Below are positions 22,301 to 32,500 of a stretch of 64,000 nt of DNA, piece after piece. The notes under the pieces were generated by a model. That model was not told the DNA's origin, ran no database searches, and was given only the letters and a program-made list of their open reading frames with translations. Where the stretch lies: contig NZ_CP022685.1 in NCBI RefSeq assembly GCF_002556545.1, forward strand, positions 8,534,001 to 8,598,000, read 5' to 3'. The position numbers and the translations under genes were made by a program. The stretch comes from Streptomyces formicae (GTDB lineage: Bacteria; Actinomycetota; Actinomycetes; Streptomycetales; Streptomycetaceae). How positions within the stretch are numbered: the stretch's first letter is position 1; the number at the start of each line of letters is the position of its first letter.

Positions 22301-23387
22301 CGCCGCGCTCCTCGCGGAGCACCCCGTCACCGCGCTCGTGCACACGGCGGGCGTCCTGGACGACGGTGTCATCGACTCCCTCACCCCCGAGCAGGTCGAC
22401 GCGGTACTCCGCCCCAAGGCCGACGCCGCACGGCACCTGCACGAGCTGACCGAGCACTCCGGGCTCACCGCCTTCGTGCTGTTCTCCGCGGCCGCCGGTG
22501 TGTTCGGCGGTCCGGGACAGGGCAACTACGCGGCGGCCAACGCCTACCTCGACGCGCTCGCCCAGCACCGCCGTGCCCAGGGCCTGCCCGCGACGTCGCT
22601 GGCCTGGGGCCTGTGGGCCGAGGCCACCGGCATCACGGGGCACCTCGACGACGCCGACGTCCAGCGCATGGCACGGGGCGGCATGATTCCGCTGTCCTCC
22701 GCGGACGGCATGGCCCTGTTCGACGAGGCACGTGCGACCGGCGCCGCGAGCGCGGTGCCCGCCGCGCTCGACCTGGCCGCGCTCCGGGCCCACCCCGAGC
22801 GGGTCGGGACGCTGCTGCGCGGCCTGGTGCCCACCCCGGCCCGCAGGTCCGCGCGGTCCGGCGACGGCGCGGGAACGGTCCCGCTCGCCCAGCGCCTCGC
22901 GGGCCTCACCGAGGCGGAGCAGGACCGGGCCCTCGTCCACCTCGTGCGTACGCACACCGCCGCCGTACTCGGCTTCGCCGGTCCGGACGCGGTCGAGGCG
23001 GACCGGGCGTTCAAGGAACTCGGCTTCGACTCGCTGACCGCCGTGGAACTGCGCAACAGGCTGGACGCCGAAGTCGACACGCGGCTGCCCGCCACCCTGG
23101 TGTTCGACCACCCGACCCCCGGGGCGCTCGCGGCCCACCTGCGGACGACGGTCGTCACCGACCAGGCGTCGCCCGCGGCGGCCGTACTCAGCGAACTCAA
23201 CAAGCTGACGATCACGATGTCCAAGCTCGACCCGGACGACGCCCTGGCCGGAGACATCCGGCTCCGGCTCCGGTCACTCCTGTCCGCGTGGGAGGAGCAG
23301 GAGCCGGAGGCCCCGGTGGACGACCTGAGCTCGGCAACCCTCGATGACGTCTTCGACATCATCGACGAGGAGCTCGGCAAGTCCTGA
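4248..23387 (+). CDS. PKS2: four-module type I polyketide synthase
   Basis: 6379 residues from ATG 4248 to TGA 23385-23387. The N-terminal docking coiled coil ([14 protein letters not shown] start, residues 1-33) is followed by four modules. Module 2.1: KS from residue 34 (Cys 206), AT from 572 (HAFH 756), KR from 1181 (Tyr 1328), ACP Ser 1494. Module 2.2: KS 1555 (Cys 1727), AT 2084, KR 2688 (Tyr 2832), ACP Ser 2998. Module 2.3: KS 3059 (Cys 3231), AT 3584, KR 4200 (Tyr 4348), ACP Ser 4525. Module 2.4: KS 4586 (Cys 4758), AT 5118 with YAPH at 5306, DH 5474 with Tyr 5507 in place of the catalytic His, KR 5951 (LDD 6037, Tyr 6094), ACP Ser 6262. A docking segment follows from about 6305. Predicted output is three consecutive A-type hydroxyls, then a B-type hydroxyl next to an alpha-branch. 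I noticed no in-frame TTA codon, but did not scan exhaustively. Confidence 0.98.
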   Translation: MENENKLRDYLKRATTDLRNARRRLREVEEREHEPIAIIGMSCRYPGGVTSPEDLWRLVADGGDAVVEFPADRGWDTETLHDPDPEHAGTSITRHGGFLQGATEFDPAFFGVSPREAAAMDPQQRLLLETSWEAFERAGIDPAQARDSRTGVFAGVMYNDYATRLPQAPEGFEGYLANGSAGSIASGRIAYTLGLVGPAVTVDTACSSSLVALHLAMVALRRDECSLALAGGATFMSTPRTFVEYSRQRALSVDGRCKAFSDGADGTGWGEGVGMLLVERLSDARRNGHPILAIVRGSAVNQDGASHGLTAPNGPSQQAVITQALASASLTAADVDAVEAHGTGTTLGDPIEAQALIATYGQDRTADRPLWLGSLKSNIGHSQAAAGVGGIIKMVMAMRHGTLPKTLHVDEPSSHVDWSAGAVELLTEGRAWPETGEPRRVGVSSFGVSGTNAHVILEQGPAADQDPEQATAPPTAGATPWALSAMTPDGLRAQADRLLTALRDSDESAGSGGFDAAAVGFSLATTRAVFEHRAVLLADNDDKAATLDRLAALAEGRGGPGVVVGEAATHRLGFLFSGQGSQRLGMGRELAARFPVFATALDDVLAEFNPQVREVLFGEDADALNETGVTQPALFAVEVALFRLLESWGVRPDLLAGHSIGELAAAHVAGVWSLADAAKVVSARGALMQALPAGGAMVALQATEAEVVPDLPDDVGIAAVNGPESVVISGPTADVEAVAEQWRDAGRKVSRLRVSHAFHSPLMDPMLDDFRSVLESVSYEAPSIPIVSTLIGSLAGADDLMSPEYWVRHVREGVRFHDAVAALREHGVDVFLEVGPGGVLSGLGQLNAPDAAFVPVLRGDRPELDALTTAVGQLHVRGVAVNLAACFAEGDARRVDLPTYAFQRERYWLDAPADDTATEPMSPVEARFWETVEEGDLGDLARTLGVSSDDPLSAVLPRLSAWRRKQRERSTADGWRYAVQWRPLAAGNQRLDGTWLVVAPVGEDRAAWVRDALTRNGAESRLVEVDPEAVDWSQQLTELPDLAGVVSLLGLAATEGPGIPPGLGATIGLLRALDDAGVSAPLWCLTSGAVSVGTDDAPTALDQSMVWGLGRAAALERPGSWGGLVDIPQARDEATGDLLASTLSGARGEDQVAVRGGELLGRRLVPAPLGDAPVEGWTPRGTVLVTGGLGALGGHVARWVAARGAEHVVLASRRGRAADGAEELAAELVELGARVTFAACDVAGRDALAALLASVPELSAVVHTAGIERAVALADLDPSDLGEFADVLAAKADGARNLHELLADAPLDAFVLFSSIAGVWGSGGQPAYGAANAYLDALAEHRRAQGLPATAVAWGPWGGGGMVADSGQAAHLRRRGLNTMTPEAALAGLGAAVDHGDATITLADVDWDRFAGTFMAQRPSPLLGELPQVQAAFATTAPERGTSDLARRLAGLDVAEQERQLTDLVRYEAAAVLGHVSGDAFSATRAFRELGFDSLTAVELRSRLSEVTGIVLPSTLVFDYPTAAELATHLRTELSGASADFTSQAPVAASGVTDEPIAIVGMACRFPGGVVSPEDLWQVLRSGGDAVSEFPTDRGWDLETLYDPDATRAGTSYTRKGAFLDQVAEFDPAFFGISPREALAMDPQQRLLLETSWEAVERAGIDAHALRGSRSGVFVGTNGQDYTTLMMAAPDTVEGYFGTGSAASVISGRLSYTFGLEGPAVTVDTACSSSLVALHLAVQALRSGECEMALAGGVTVMSTPAAFVEFSKQRGLSFDGRCKAFGADADGTGWGEGIGMLVVERLSDAERNGHQVLAVVRGSAVNQDGASNGLTAPNGPSQQRVIRQALAAAGLAPADVDAVEAHGTGTKLGDPIEAQALLATYGQDRDADQPLLLGSIKSNIGHTQAAAGVAGVIKMVMAMRHGVLPKTLHADEPSPHVDWSAGALELLAEEREWPAADRPWRAGVSSFGFSGTNAHVIVEQAPVVEREQAPEPLPVGTVVPWALSANTPEGLRDQAARLKSFVETSTDLPVADVSRALLFSRAALEHRAVLVATEHSEFRSALTALAEGRGGPGVVTGEAEAQRVGFLFSGQGAQRLGMGRELAQRFPVFAATLDEVLGLMVPQVREVLFGEDADALNETGVTQPALFAVEVALFRLLESWGVRPDVLAGHSIGELAAAHVAGVWTLSDAVKVVSARAGLMQALPEGGAMVAIQATEEEVAADLPDGVGIAAVNGPSSVVISGVAADVEAVGEKWREAGRKVTKLRVSHAFHSPLMDPMLDEFRQVLESVSYEAPSIPIVSTLTGRSATPEELTSPDYWVSHVRESVRFADAVRTLVADGIDTFVEVGPGGALCALGQESAPDAAFVPVLRGDRPEAVAATTAAGQLHVRGVAVDWEEFLAGRGSQWVDLPTYAFQRERFWLDVAPAGEGAVGRMSPVEARFWEAVEEGDVADFARTLDVSSDDPLSAVLPRLSAWRREQQDRSVADGWRYGIEWRPVAAGSRELSGTWLVVAPVGEDRAAWVRDALTRHGAEARLVEVDPESADWSERLSELPVLSGVVSLLALADGGVAHTVTLLRSLGDAGVSAPLWCLTSGAVAAAADDAVAGFEQSMVWGLGRVAALEQPGRWGGLVDVPDFADEATGDLLVSALAGTSGEDQVAVRGGELLGRRLVPAPLSAQAPGSGWTPRGTVLVTGGLGALGGHVARWLAAHGAEHVALASRRGADAEGADELAAELDELGARVTFAACDVADRESVAALLESLPALDAVVHTAGIERSASLADLGADELAGVLAAKVDGARNLHELLADAPLDAFVVFSSIAGVWGSSGQGAYAAANAYLDGLAAHRRAAGLPATAVAWGPWGGGGMVATGEQAALLHRWGLSTMAPAVAIAGLATALERGEGGVVVADVDWERFAGTFMAQRTSPLLSELPQVRAVFEASTPEQGSSALAQRLAGLDEAEQERQLTDLVRYEAATVLGHVSADAFSATRAFKDLGFDSLTAVELRTRLSEATGVALPATLVFDYPTAAELAAYLRTQLVGADADVTTAAPVAASGAADEPIAIVAMSCRFPGGVSSPDDLWQVLLSGGDGVTDFPADRGWDVEALYDPDPDSVGTTYLRAGAFLSDVSGFDAGFFGISPREALAMDPQQRLLLETSWELLERAGIDPASLRGERVGVFVGSNAQDYGLVLGESGEDVGGYVATGNAASVASGRLSYTFGFEGPAVTVDTACSSSLVALHLAVQALRSGECEMALAGGVTVMSTPGAFIEFSRQRGLSMDGRCKAFAAAADGTSWGEGVGMLFVERLSDAERNGHQVLAVVRGSAVNQDGASNGLTAPNGPSQQRVIRQALAAAGLAPADVDAVEAHGTGTKLGDPIEAQALLATYGQGRDADRPLWLGSVKSNIGHTQAAAGVAGVIKMVMAMRHGVLPRTLHVDAPSPHVDWSAGAVELLTQDRPWPETGQPWRAGVSSFGFSGTNAHAIIEQAPRVEPVEAATHDGGVVPWVLSASDEGALRGQAERLLSLVDEHEPVEIGYSLATSRAALDHRAVVVAAEPAEFLSALSALAEGREAPGVVLGEASDAQRVVFLFSGQGSQRLGMGRELASRFPVFAAALDEVLDLLAPEVREVLFGEDADALNETGVTQPALFAVEVALFRLLESWGVRPDVLAGHSIGELAAAHVSGVWTLPDAVKVVSARGALMQALPEGGAMVAIQATEEEIAGALSETVGIAAVNGPSSVVISGVAADVEAVGEKWREAGRKVTKLRVSHAFHSPLMDPMLDDFREVLESVSYEAPSIPIVSTLTGVRATADELSSPDYWVRHVRESVRFADAVKTLAVDGIGTFIEVGPGGTLSALGFASAPDAVFLPALRTDRPEEVALVTTVAALHARGVAVDWSAYFAGSGARRVDLPTYAFQHQRYWTDARPGKNEAVADVEEAEFWAAVDSEEAGALASSLGITDDGETESLRAVLPLLSSWRRQSREKSAMDKWRYTVDWTAVDHPATTPPSGTWLAVAPEGDERAAALGELLKERGLSLTLVEAEGADREVLADALRAAAPGTEVGGVLSLLAFDESPHPDHPAVPNGVAATVALVQALGDSDVRAPLWCVTSGAVSAAAEDAVGGFAQSMVWGLGRAAALEHPERWGGLVDLPETVDETAAALLCGLLGGAEDQVAVRGTGVFARRLRRAGRATAGSAWTPRGTVLVTGGLGALGARAARWVAEHGAEHVVLVSRRGPDAEGAAELDAELAESGARVTVAAVDIADRERLAALLDDLAAAGDPVRAVVHTAGLNDSVPADATDLARFADVVTAKVAGARNLHELLADAPLDAFLSYSSIAGIWGSGGQLGYSAANAYLDALTAHRVARGLPATAVAWGPWAGGGMADDEAQRQLSRRGLLALPPELAVGALADAVGGGTASTVVVNVDWARFAPAFTIGRPSPLLADLAEARAALADRAADGAGSSDAAATGDEEGAALRRRLTGLAEAKQKELVRGLVAAEAAAVLGHTSAAAVDPDRAFRELGFDSLTAVELRNRLTAVSGLTLPSTVVFDYPSPAVLAEHLLTEVTEPQDEPLAAPGTAAPGATDEPIAIVAMACRYPGGVTNPEDLWRVLREGGDAVAEFPADRGWDMETLYDPDPEGVGTTYSRRGAFLDRVADFDASFFGISPREALAMDPQQRLLLETSWETFERAGMDPNAIRGERVGVFVGSNVQDYGLVLEGAAEDVGGHVATGSAASVMSGRLSYTFGLEGPAVTVDTACSSSLVALHLAVQALHQGECEMALAGGVTVMSTPGAFIEFSRQRGLSVDGRCKAFADAADGTGWGEGIGMLLVERLSDAQRNGHQVLAVVRGSAVNQDGASNGLTAPNGPSQQRVIRQALASAGLAASDVDAVEAHGTGTTLGDPIEAQALLATYGQGRDADRPLWLGSIKSNLGHTQAAAGVAGIIKMVMAMRHGVLPRTLHVDEPSTHVDWSAGAVRLLTDERDWPAVDRPWRAGVSSFGFSGTNAHTVIEQAPRALPTEADTEPAETGGVVPWVLSARSVEALREQAARLRDECAHESAAPVADIAHSLRTRSAFDRRAVVVGRDREDFLAGLTALAEGREAPNVVTGVAEHHGTGPVFVFPGHGTQWLGMAGDLLESSPVFRTRMEECAAALAEHVDWSLIDAIHDDALMERLDVVQPALFAVMVSLAATWRSWGVEPSAVLGHSQGEIAAACVAGALTLQDAARLVVVRSKALSALSGHGGMVSVALDVDGVRELIALWEGQLAIGVVNGPASVVVSGDVTALDELVETCAEQGIWARRVLADYAPHSHHVERIEADVLAGLADVTPRSGDVPYYSPLTGGWLDTRELDAAYWYRSLRQTVEFADSVSDLVAAGHTAFVEVSPHPVLVAGLGELVGTDGVVVGSLRRGDGGLTRLMTSASGLFVRGGQVDWRTPGGRRVDLPTYPFQRRRFWPTTTHTATGDVTSAGLGRVDHPVLAAVTELPDSESLVFSGRLSLRTHPWLTDYRVLGSAVLPGAAYVELALCAGDHVGCASLDDLVLEAPLVLPERDGVQVRLSLHGPDDSGRRAFTVDSRGDEGGDWTRHATGALSDRAEPVTDTLVAWPPGEADPVDLDTHYASVAATGLDHGPAFQGLNAAWRKGDEVFAEVALPDGLADDGFGLHPALLDTALHAVGIGVSSEGLPFSWAGVRLLATGATALRVRLTPVGVDAVAVLVADGTGEPVAAVDELNLRPLSADQLNLARSAHRDSLFEVKWVPTQDAAPDTGTWAVLGAGTGTDRLVEALTAAGEQVDEHADLAALSAAVADGAPAPRYVTVTPGENAATPREATHHTLGLLQEWLADERFAESRLVVLTNGAVAAAPDEDVPDLVRAPVWGLVRSAQSEHPTRFVLVDLLDTDGDARSTRKLPAAVATGEPQIALRDGVASVPRLARLAAHADAPDTVAFTPDSVVLITGGLGVLGGMTARHLVTRHGVRDLVLTGRRGTDTPGADALRAELEALGARVTVAACDVSDRDAVAALLAEHPVTALVHTAGVLDDGVIDSLTPEQVDAVLRPKADAARHLHELTEHSGLTAFVLFSAAAGVFGGPGQGNYAAANAYLDALAQHRRAQGLPATSLAWGLWAEATGITGHLDDADVQRMARGGMIPLSSADGMALFDEARATGAASAVPAALDLAALRAHPERVGTLLRGLVPTPARRSARSGDGAGTVPLAQRLAGLTEAEQDRALVHLVRTHTAAVLGFAGPDAVEADRAFKELGFDSLTAVELRNRLDAEVDTRLPATLVFDHPTPGALAAHLRTTVVTDQASPAAAVLSELNKLTITMSKLDPDDALAGDIRLRLRSLLSAWEEQEPEAPVDDLSSATLDDVFDIIDEELGKS
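4347..8850 (+). other. Module 2.1: KS-AT(malonyl)-KR(A-type)-ACP
   Basis: The KS has Cys codon 4863 and His codons 5268 and 5388. AT has GHSIG (6216-6230) and HAFH (6513-6524). There is no DH; instead the AT is followed by a segment beginning [10 protein letters not shown] (about 7005-7165), the dimerization element typical of KR-only modules. The KR lacks LDD and has Trp (codon 8205) eight residues before the catalytic Tyr (codon 8229) with Gln three residues before it, the A1 pattern. ACP Ser codon is 8727. The KS fingerprint GVMYNDY (4710-4730) suggests an enoyl substrate from PKS1. Predicted product: A-type beta-hydroxyl. Confidence 0.92.
8910..13365 (+). other. Module 2.2: KS-AT(malonyl)-KR(A-type)-ACP
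   Basis: KS Cys codon 9426, AT GHSIG (10752-10766) and HAFH (11049-11060), a dimerization-element-like segment (about 11550-11705), KR with Trp codon 12717 and Tyr codon 12741, and ACP Ser codon 13239. Predicted A-type hydroxyl. The KS fingerprint is GTNGQDY (9273-9293), the class otherwise seen after B-type KRs, although module 2.1 has an A-type KR. The KS is colinear with that of module 2.3 at a 4512-base offset, and the stretch 9681-9875 recurs almost unchanged at 14193-14387. Confidence 0.92.
13422..17945 (+). other. Module 2.3: KS-AT(malonyl)-KR(A-type)-ACP
   Basis: KS Cys codon 13938, AT HAFH 15549-15560, dimerization-element segment about 16040-16205, KR with Trp codon 17265 and Tyr codon 17289, ACP Ser codon 17820. 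The KS fingerprint is GSNAQDY, the class seen after A-type KRs. KR details differ from the neighbours (HTAGLNDS, and SYSS in place of LFSS before the Trp), so this KR is not a recent copy of those in 2.1 or 2.2, but the active-site residues are intact. Predicted A-type hydroxyl. Confidence 0.91.
19596..20616 (+). other. AT of module 2.4, methylmalonyl-like with variant YAPH motif
   Basis: The active-site motif is [10 protein letters not shown] (from 19857), typical of methylmalonyl-type ATs; the other 12 ATs have [11 protein letters not shown]. The specificity motif is YAPH (20163-20174), followed by SHHVE, where methylmalonyl ATs usually have YASH and malonyl ATs HAFH. The N-terminal motif reads PGHGTQW rather than PGQGSQ. 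The post-AT linker ends YPFQRRRFW while the other modules have YAFQ or YAFR. An alpha-branched extender, most simply methylmalonyl-CoA, is inferred; the Ser to Pro change leaves room for another substrate. Confidence 0.8.
20667..21460 (+). pseudogene. DH of module 2.4, probably inactive
   Basis: The catalytic motif HxxxGxxxxP reads [10 protein letters not shown], with Tyr (codon 20766) in place of His. The second active-site helix LLDTALH (Asp codon 21249) is intact and the GYGP motif reads DHGP. Loss of the catalytic His is expected to abolish dehydration, leaving the KR product. The domain is in frame and full length, so it probably persists as structure. Confidence 0.8.
23160..23384 (+). 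other. C-terminal docking segment of PKS2
   Basis: After the ACP come a helix with [17 protein letters not shown], a second helix [13 protein letters not shown], an acidic linker and the end helix [15 protein letters not shown]. Layout matches the tails of PKS1 and PKS3. The expected partner is the PKS3 N-terminus. Confidence 0.8.
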
Positions 23388-23448
23388 CCAGCCAGTACGC
23401 ACTGGTACTCGCACACACTCTCACCACCCTGAGCACGGACTCACACCC

Positions 23449-23455
23449 AGAGGGG
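23449..23455 (+). promoter_or_regulatory. Ribosome binding site of PKS3
   Basis: AGAGGGG lies 10 bases before ATG 23466 in the 78-base gap. It is a moderate Shine-Dalgarno match at a normal distance. Confidence 0.6.
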
Positions 23456-23465
23456 CAGCACGCAC

Positions 23466-23564
23466 ATGTCGACCGACGACAAGGTCCTCGACTACCTGAA
23501 GCGCCTGACCGCCGACCTGCGGCAGACCAAGCAACGCCTGCGCGAGGTCGAGGAGAAGGCGGGC
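23466..23564 (+). other. N-terminal docking coiled coil of PKS3
   Basis: Residues 1-33 form a charged helix containing [10 protein letters not shown] and LREVEEK, running straight into the KS start. It has the same length as the PKS2 and PKS4 N-termini and is presumed to receive the PKS2 tail. Confidence 0.82.
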
Positions 23565-26500
23565 GAGCCGATCGCGATCGTCGGCATGAGCTGCCGCTTC
23601 CCCGGTGGCGCGAACTCGCCCGAGGGCCTGTGGCGGCTCGTCGAGTCCGGTGCGGACGCGGTGTCCGGGTTCCCCGTCGAGCGCGGCTGGGACGTGGAGT
23701 CCCTCTACGACGCGGACCCCGACCACTCGGGCACCACGTACACACGTGAAGGCGGCTTCCTGCACGAGGCGATGGAGTTCGACGCGGACTTCTTCGGCAT
23801 CTCGCCGCGCGAGGCCCTCGCCATGGACCCGCAGCAGCGACTGCTCCTGGAGACCTCCTGGGAGGCGCTCGAGCGGGCGGGCATCGACCCCAACTCCGTA
23901 CGCGGCAGCCGCGCCGGAGTCTTCGTCGGCACCAACGGCCAGGACTACGCACAGCTCCTGATGGCCAATCAGGAAGCAGTCGAGGGGTACGCGGGTACGG
24001 GCATCTCGGCGAGCGTCATCTCCGGCCGCGTGTCGTACACGTTCGGCCTCGAAGGCCCGGCGGTCACCGTCGACACGGCCTGCTCCTCCTCCCTGGTCGC
24101 CCTGCACCTGGCGGCGCAGGCACTCCAGAAGGACGAGTGTGAACTGGCGCTCGTCGGCGGTGTGACGGTGATGTCCACACCGGGCTCGTTCATCGAGTTC
24201 AGCCGCCAGCGCGGCCTCTCCGCCGACGGCCGCTGCAAGGCGTTCGCCGATGCCGCCGACGGCACGGGTTGGGGCGAGGGCGTCGGCATGCTGCTCGTGG
24301 AGCGTCTGTCCGACGCTCAGCGCAACGGCCACGAGATCCTCGCTGTCGTACGGGGTTCGGCGGTGAACCAGGACGGCGCGTCGAACGGTCTGACCGCTCC
24401 GAACGGCCCGTCCCAGCAGCGTGTGATCCGCCAGGCCCTCACCGGCGCGGGCCTCGCCCCGGGCGACGTGGACGTGGTCGAGGCGCACGGCACGGGCACG
24501 ACGCTCGGTGACCCGATCGAGGCGCAGGCGCTCCTCGCGACGTACGGCCAGGACCGTGACGCGGACCGGCCGTTGTGGCTGGGTTCGGTGAAGTCGAACA
24601 TCGGTCACACGCAGGCCGCTGCCGGTGTGGCGGGCATTATCAAGATGGTCATGGCGATGCGGCATGGTCTGCTCCCGCAGACCCTGCACGTCGATGAGCC
24701 GTCCTCACACGTGGACTGGTCGGCGGGCGCCGTCGAGCTCCTGACGGAGTCTCAGCCGTGGCCGGAGACGGGTCGTCTGCGGCGTGCGGGTGTGTCGTCG
24801 TTCGGTGTGAGTGGCACGAACGCACACGTGATTGTGGAGCAGGCTCCTGTTGCCGAGCCGGTGGAGGCCGTGGAGCCGACGTCGCACGACGACGGTGGTG
24901 TGGCGCCGTGGGTGTTGTCGGCGCGGAGTGCGGAGGCGTTGCGGGAGCAGGCGGCGCGGCTCGTTTCGGGGGCGGCTGACCTGAGCCCTGTGGATGTGGG
25001 TTTCTCGCTGGCGACGACGCGTGCGGTGTTGGAGCAGCGTGCGGTGGTTGTGGCGGAGGGTGCGCAGGACCGGCTTGCGGCTCTGGCCGCGCTGGCGGAG
25101 GGCAGGCAGGCGGCGGGGGTGGTGACGGGTGCGGCCGTCACCGGCCTGCTGGGTTTCCTGTTCTCGGGGCAGGGTTCGCAGCGGCTGGGGATGGGTCGTG
25201 AACTGGCTCAGCGTTTCCCGGTGTTCGCTGCCGCTCTGGACGAGGTGCTTGATCTGCTGGCGCCTGAGGTCCGTGAGGTTCTCTTCGGTGAGGACGCGGA
25301 TGCGCTGAACGAGACGGGTGTGACGCAGCCTGCGTTGTTCGCGGTGGAGGTGGCGCTGTTCCGGCTTCTTGAGTCGTGGGGTGTACGTCCTGATGTGCTT
25401 GCTGGTCACTCGATCGGCGAGCTTGCAGCGGCGCATGTCGCGGGTGTGTGGACGCTGTCCGACGCGGTCAAGGTCGTGTCGGCGCGTGCGGGTCTGATGC
25501 AGGCGCTGCCCGAGGGCGGCGCGATGGTCGCGATCCAGGCGACCGAGGGCGAGGTCGCGGCCGACTTGTCGGAGACGGTGGGCATCGCGGCGGTCAACGG
25601 GCCTTCCGCAGTGGTGATTTCCGGTGTCGCCGCTGACGTGGAGGCCGTGGGGGAGAAGTGGCGTGAGGCGGGCCGCAAGGTCACCAAGCTCCGCGTGAGT
25701 CACGCGTTCCACTCGCCGCTGATGGACCCGATGCTCGATGACTTCCGCGCGGTCCTGGAGAGCGTCTCCTACGAGGCTCCCACGCTTCCCATCGTCTCGA
25801 CGCTGACGGGCCAGCTGGCCACGGCCGACGAGCTGACGTCCCCCGGCTACTGGGTGCGGCATGTCCGCGAGTCGGTGCGCTTCGCCGACGCCGTCGTGGC
25901 CTTGCGCGAGCAGGGCGTCGCCGTGTTCGTCGAGGTCGGCCCCGGCGGCACGCTGGCCGCACTCGGCCTGGGGAGCGCGCCCGACGCGGTGTTCCTGCCC
26001 GCGCTGCGCGCGGACAGGTCCGAGGAGACCGCGCTCGTCACCACGGTCGCCGCGCTGCACACGCGGGGCGTGGCGATCGACTGGACCGCCTACTTCGCGG
26101 GCAGCGGGGCGCGCCGCGTCGATCTGCCGACGTACGCCTTCCAGCGTGAGCGTTTCTGGCTGGACGCCCTGCCGGTGGGTGAGGGCGTCGGGCGGATGTC
26201 TCCGGTGGAAGCGCGGTTCTGGGAGGCCGTGGAGGAGGGCGATGTCGCGGACTTCGCGCGGACGCTGGACATGTCGTCGGAGGACCCGCTGAGTGCGGTG
26301 TTGCCCCGGCTTTCCGCGTGGCGCAAGGAGCAGCGGGACCGGTCCGCCGTGGAGGGCTGGCGGTACGGGGTCGAGTGGCGGTCGGTGGCCGCCGGGACTC
26401 GGCGCCTCGATGGCACGTGGTTGGTCGTCGCTCCGGTGGGCGAGGACCGGACCGAGTGGGTGCGGGAGGCACTGGTCAGGAACGGCGCGCAGGCGCATGT

Positions 26501-29500
26501 CCTGACGGTGGACCTGGAATCGGTCGACTGGGCCGAGCAGTTGAACGAGCTGCCCGTGCTGAGCGGTGTCGTCTCGCTCCTGGGGCTCGCGGACGCGGGT
26601 GTCGCGCACACGGTGGGTGTGGTGCGGGCGCTCGGCGTGGCGGGTGTGTCGGCGCCGTTGTGGTGCCTGACGTCGGGGGCGGTGTCGGCGGCGCCGGGCG
26701 ACCTGGTGGCCGGGTTCGAGCAGTCGATGGTGTGGGGTCTCGGCCGGGTGGCCGGGCTGGAGCAGTCCGGTCGTTGGGGCGGTCTGGTCGACTTGCCGGA
26801 GACGGCCGACGTGGCGACGGGTGACCTGCTGGCTTCGGTCCTCGCCGGGGCGAGTGGCGAGGACCAGGTCGCCGTACGCGGAGGCGAGATCCTCGGTCGG
26901 CGCCTCGTGCCCGCCCCGGTGGGCAAGGTGCTGTCCGGAGAGGGCTGGACGCCGCGCGGCACGGTCCTGGTGACCGGCGGACTCGGCGCGCTCGGCGGGC
27001 ATGTGTCGCGCTGGCTCGCGGGCAACGGCGCCGAGCACCTGCTGCTGACCAGCCGTCGTGGGCTGGCTACCGACGGAGCCGAGGACCTGTGCGCGGAGCT
27101 GACCGCGCTCGGCGCCCGCGTCACGGTGGCGGCCTGCGACGTCGCCGACCGGGATGCCCTGGCGGAGCTGCTGGCCTCGGTGCCCGAGGAGTTCCCGCTC
27201 ACGGCCGTGGTGCACGCGGCGGGCGTGGAGCGTTCGGCGTCCCTCGCCCACCTGGAGGCCGACGACCTCGCCGGCGTGCTCGCCGCCAAGGCCGACGGCG
27301 CGCGCAACCTGCACGAGCTGCTCGCCGACGCGCCGTTGGACGCGTTCGTGCTGTTCTCCTCGATCGCCGGTATCTGGGGCAGCAGCGGCCAGGGCGCCTA
27401 CGCGGCCGCCAACGCCTACCTGGACTCCCTCGCCGAGCACCGCAGGGCGGCGGGTCTGCCCGCCACCGCGGTGGCCTGGGGCCCGTGGGCCGACGGCGGC
27501 ATGGTCGCCAACGCGGGGAGGCACGCCGCGGCGCAGCTGCGTCGGCTCGGCCTGCCCGCGATGGCCCCGGCGGCCGCGATCATGGGTCTGGCCACGGCGC
27601 TGGACAGGCGTGACGGGAACGTCGCCATCGCCGACATGGACTGGGAGCGGTTCGCGGCCACGTTCACGGCGCAGCGGCCGAGCCCGCTGCTGAGCGAACT
27701 CCCGCAGGTGCGGGCCATGTTCGAGGTCAAGGCGGCCGAGCAGGGTTCGTCGGCGCTCGCGCAACGACTCGCGGGTCTGGACGCGGCGGAGCAGGAGCGG
27801 CAGCTCACCGAACTGGTGCGGTACGAGGCCGCGGCGGTTCTGGGACACGTGTCGGCCGACGCGTTCTCCGCGAACCGTGCCTTCCGTGACCTCGGCTTCG
27901 ACTCGCTGACGGCGGTGGAGCTGCGCAGCCGACTGAGCGAGGTCACGGGCATGGCCCTGCCCTCGACCCTGGTCTTCGACTATCCGACCGCTGCTGATCT
28001 CGCGGCTCACCTGCGGACCGAACTGTCCGGTGCGGGCGTGGACTTCGCGCCCACGACTCCCGCGCTCACATCCGGTGTGGCGGACGAGCCGATCGCGATC
28101 GTGGGCATGGCGTGCCGTTTCCCGGGCGGCGTCACCAGCCCCGAGGGACTGTGGCAGGTGCTGCTGTCCGGCGAGGACGCGGTGTCGGACTTCCCGACCG
28201 ACCGCGGCTGGGACCTGGAGGGGCTGTACGACCCCGACCCGGACGGCGTGGGGACCTCGTACTCGCGCTCGGGCGCGTTCCTGTCGGACGTGAGCGGCTT
28301 CGACGCGGCCTTCTTCGGCATCTCGCCGCGCGAGGCCCTCGCCATGGACCCGCAGCAGCGGCTCCTCCTCGAAACCTCCTGGGAGGCCATCGAGCGCGCG
28401 GGCATCGACCCGAACGCGATCCGCGGCGGGCGCGTCGGCGTGTTCGTCGGCTCGAACATGCAGGACTACACCCACGTCATAGGCGAGTCCGCCGAGGACG
28501 TCGGCGGCTACGTGGCGACGGGCAACGCGGCGAGCGTGGCCTCCGGACGCCTCTCCTACACCTTCGGCTTCGAGGGCCCCGCGGTCACGGTGGACACGGC
28601 GTGCTCGTCGTCCCTGGTCGCCCTGCACCTCGCCGCGCAGGCCCTGCGCTCGGGCGAGTGCGAGATGGCGCTCGCGGGCGGTGTGACCGTGATGTCGACG
28701 CCGGGCGCGTTCATCGAGTTCAGCCGCCAGCGCGGCCTGGCTCTGGACGGCCGCTGCAAGGCGTTCGCGGATGCCGCGGACGGCACGGGCTGGGGCGAGG
28801 GCGTCGGCATGCTGGCCGTCGAGCGGCTCTCCGACGCGCAGCGCAACGGTCACAAGATCCTCGCCGTCGTACGCGGTTCCGCGGTGAACCAGGACGGCGC
28901 GTCCAACGGGCTCACCGCCCCCAACGGCCCCTCCCAGCAGCGCGTGATCCGCCAGGCCCTGGAGACCGCGGGTCTCACCCCGTCCGACGTGGACGCGGTC
29001 GAGGCGCACGGCACCGGCACCAAGCTCGGCGACCCGATCGAGGCGCAGGCGCTCCTCGCGACGTACGGCCAGGACCGGGCCGGTGAGCCGCTGTGGCTCG
29101 GTTCGATGAAGTCCAACATCGGTCACACGCAGGCCGCGGCCGGTGTCGCCGCTGTCATCAAGATGGTCATGGCGATGCGCCACGGCGTCCTGCCCAAGAC
29201 CCTCCACGTGAACGAGCCTTCCTCGCACGTCGATTGGTCGACCGGCGCGGTCGAACTCCTCACCGACGAGCGTGCGTGGCCGGACGTGGACCGGCCGTGG
29301 CGGGCCGGTGTGTCGTCGTTCGGCTTCAGCGGCACGAACGCGCACGCCATCATCGAGCAGGCCCCTGCCGTCGAACAGGACGAAGCCCCGGAGACGCCGG
29401 CGCGCGACGCCGGTGCGGTGGTGCCGTGGGTGCTGTCCGCGGGCGACGAGGGCGCGCTGCGCGACCAGGCGGAGCGCCTCCTGTCCCTCATCGACGAGCA

Positions 29501-32500
29501 CGAGCCCGTGGACGTCGGCTACTCGCTCGCCACGTCGCGCGCGAGGCTGAGCCACCGCGCGGTGGCCGTCGGCGCCGACCGCTCGGAGCTGCGCGCCGCG
29601 TTGGAGGCGCTGGCCGAGGGTCGGCCGACCGGTGGCGCGGTCACGGGCGTGGCCGACGAGCCGGGCCGGGTGGGTTTCTTGTTCTCGGGTCAGGGGTCGC
29701 AGCGGCTGGGGATGGGTCGTGAACTGGCCCTGCGTTTCCCGGTGTTCGCTGAGGCGCTGGACGAGGTGCTTGATCTGCTGGCGCCTGAGGTCCGCGATGT
29801 CCTCTTCGGTGAGGATGCCGATGCGCTGAACGAGACGGGTGTGACGCAGCCTGCGTTGTTCGCGGTGGAGGTGGCGCTGTTCCGGCTCCTTGAGTCGTGG
29901 GGCGTACGTCCTGATGTGCTGGCTGGTCACTCGATCGGTGAGCTCGCTGCGGCGCATGTGTCGGGTGTGTGGTCCCTTGCCGACGCGGTCAAGGTCGTGT
30001 CGGCGCGTGCGGGTCTGATGCAGGCGCTGCCCGAGGGCGGTGCGATGGTCGCGATCCAGGCGACCGAGGACGAGGTCGCCGCGGACCTGCCGGACGGCGT
30101 CGGTATCGCGGCGGTCAACGGGCCCTCGGCGGTGGTGATTTCCGGTGTCGCGGCTGATGTGGAGGCTGTGGGGGAGAAGTGGCGTGAGGCGGGCCGCAAG
30201 GTCACCAAGCTGCGGGTGAGTCACGCGTTCCACTCGCCGTTGATGGACCCGATGCTGGACGAGTTCCGTACGGTGCTTGAGGGTGTTTCGTACGAGGCTC
30301 CCTCGATCCCGATCGTGTCGACGCTGACGGGTCAGCTGGCTACGGCCGACGAGCTGACGTCTCCCGAGTACTGGGTGCGTCACGTGCGTGAGTCGGTGCG
30401 TTTCGCCGACGCGGTGAGCGCGCTGGTCGCCGAGGGCGTGGGCACGTTTGTCGAGGTCGGCCCCGGCGGCACGCTCTCCGCCCTGGGTCAGGATTCCGCG
30501 CCGGACGCCGGGTTCGTCCCCGTACTGCGTACCGAACAGACGGAGGAGACCGCGCTCGTGTCGGCGCTGGCGCGGCTGTGCGCGCGAGGCGTGCGCACGG
30601 ACTGGGAGGGCTTCTTCGCCGGTCGTGGCGCGCGGCGCGTCGACCTGCCCACGTACGCCTTCCAGCGTGAGCGCTTCTGGCCCGACACGCTGCCCACGGT
30701 CGGTGACGTCTCCGCGGCCGGGCTCGGTGCGGCTGAGCACCCGCTGCTCGGTGCCGCTGTCGCCGTGGGTGACACGGACGGCGCGCTGCTGACCGGCAGG
30801 CTGTCGGTGCGGACGCACCCGTGGCTCGCCGACTTCGCGGTGCGCGGCTCGACCCTGCTGCCCGGCTCCGCGTTCGTGGAGCTGGCGATCCGCGCGGGCG
30901 ACCAGGTCGGCTGCGACCTGATCGAGGAACTGACGCTGGACACCCCCCTCGTCCTGCCCGAGAACGGCTCCGTGCGCGTGCAGGTCTGGGTCGGCGGCGC
31001 GGACGAGTCGGGCAGGCGCGAACTGACCTTCTACTCCAGTGAGGGCGACGCCGACGACGCCGGTGCGTGGCACCGGCATGCCACGGGAGTGCTGCGGTCC
31101 GGCGCGAGCGCCGCCGCGGCCCCTCTGGGCGAGTGGCCGCCTGCCGGTGCGGAGGCCGTGGACGTCGACGGTCTCTATGACGGACTGCTGGGATCGGACC
31201 TCGAGTACGGTCCGGTGTTCCAGGGTCTGCGGGCCGCCTGGCGCAGTGGCGACGAGGTGTTCGCCGAGGTCGCGCTGCCCGACGGCGTGAAGGCCGACGG
31301 CTTCGGTCTGCACCCGGCGCTGCTCGAAGCGGTACTGCCCGCCATCGGGCTGATGGACGCGACGGATGTCCCGGAGGGGCTGCCGTCTTCGTGGTCGGGT
31401 GTGCGTCTGCACGCTTCCGGGGCGACCGAGCTGCGGGTGCGGCTCGCGCTCACGGGTCCGGACCGGGTGTCGCTGACGGTCGCGGACGGTTCCGGTGCCC
31501 CGGTGGCCACCGTCGACTCGCTGGAGCTGCGCCCGGTGGCGCTGCCCCGGCAGGAGCGGGAGGCGCTGTTCGGTGTCGACTGGGCGTCGGTGCCGGTGGT
31601 CGAGGACGCTGTGTCGTCCGTGGAGTGGGTCTCTGATCTGGCTGAGTCTTCGGCTGAGTTGGCGGACTTCGTCGCCCTGTCGTGCCCGGTCGAGGCCACT
31701 TCCGACCCGGCGGCCGACGCGCACGAGGCGGCGCACTGGGCGCTTGGTGCGATCCAGATGTGGCTTGCGGAGGAGCGGTTCGAGGCGTCGCGCCTGGCCG
31801 TGGTGACGCGTGGCGCGGTCGCCACCGCCGACGGTGAGGACGTACGTAATCTCGCTCATGCAGCGGTGTGGGGCCTGGTGCGCTCCGCGCAGTCGGAGAA
31901 CCCCGATCGGATCGTCCTCGTCGACCTCGACGAGGAGCCGGAGTCGGCGGACATGCTGCCTTCTCTCCTGGCTTGTGGTGAACCGCAGTTGGCAGTGCGT
32001 GCGGGTGCCGCAAGTGCCCCGCGCCTGGCGCGGGCCCAGCAGTCCGTGGTGGACGAGCTGGGCTTCGGTGACGGTGCGGTCCTGATCACGGGTGCGACCG
32101 GCACCCTGGGTGGTCTGGTCGCCCGGCATCTGGTAGCCGAGCGTGATGTGCGCAGTCTGCTGCTGGTCAGCAGGCGCGGCGCCGACGCCGAGGGGGCCGC
32201 GGAGCTGCGCGATGAACTCGTCGCGCAGGGCGCCGAGGTGACGTTCGCGGCGTGTGACGTGTCCGACCGGGATGCGGTCGCGGCCCTCCTGTCCGCGCAC
32301 GAGATCTCGGCCGTCGTGCACACCGCAGGTGTGCTCGATGACGGCACGATTGGTTCGTTGACACCGGAGCGTATCGATGGTGTGTTCCGGCCCAAGGTGG
32401 ATGCCGCCTGGCATCTGCATGAGCTGACGCAGGACCTGGACCTGTCGGCGTTCGTCCTGTTCTCCTCCGTGGCTGGTGTGTTGGGCGGTCCGGGTCAGGG

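Larger units (their letters stand above)
18003..23150 (+). other. Module 2.4: KS-AT(methylmalonyl-like)-DH(His lost)-KR(B-type)-ACP
   Basis: KS Cys codon 18519 with fingerprint GSNVQDY (18366-18386). The AT belongs to a different family from all others in the window (see separate entry). The DH has Tyr in place of its catalytic His. The KR is B-type: LDD at 22356-22364, Tyr codon 22527, intact TGGLGVLGG loop and PKAD lysine. ACP Ser codon 23031. Predicted product: B-type hydroxyl with an alpha-methyl or other alpha-branch. The next KS (module 3.1) has the GTNGQDY fingerprint seen after B-type hydroxyls, in agreement with a silent DH. Confidence 0.88.

Noticed and set aside
14862..23138. Very long antisense open frame (about 2758 codons) opposite PKS2
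   Set aside because: It is a shadow of the high-GC codon bias of the + strand gene. It has no recognisable domains, is Arg/Gly/His-rich, and similar antisense frames lie opposite all four genes (for example 24705-35942 and 58448-63868).
23392..23405. Small hairpin CCAGT-ACGC-ACTGG just after the PKS2 stop, considered as a terminator
   Set aside because: The stem is only 5 base pairs, no T-run follows, and PKS3 begins about 60 bases later on the same strand. Chance is adequate.
23388..23465. Gap between PKS2 and PKS3 considered for an internal promoter
   Set aside because: I see no convincing -10/-35 pair; the gap contains only the ribosome site.
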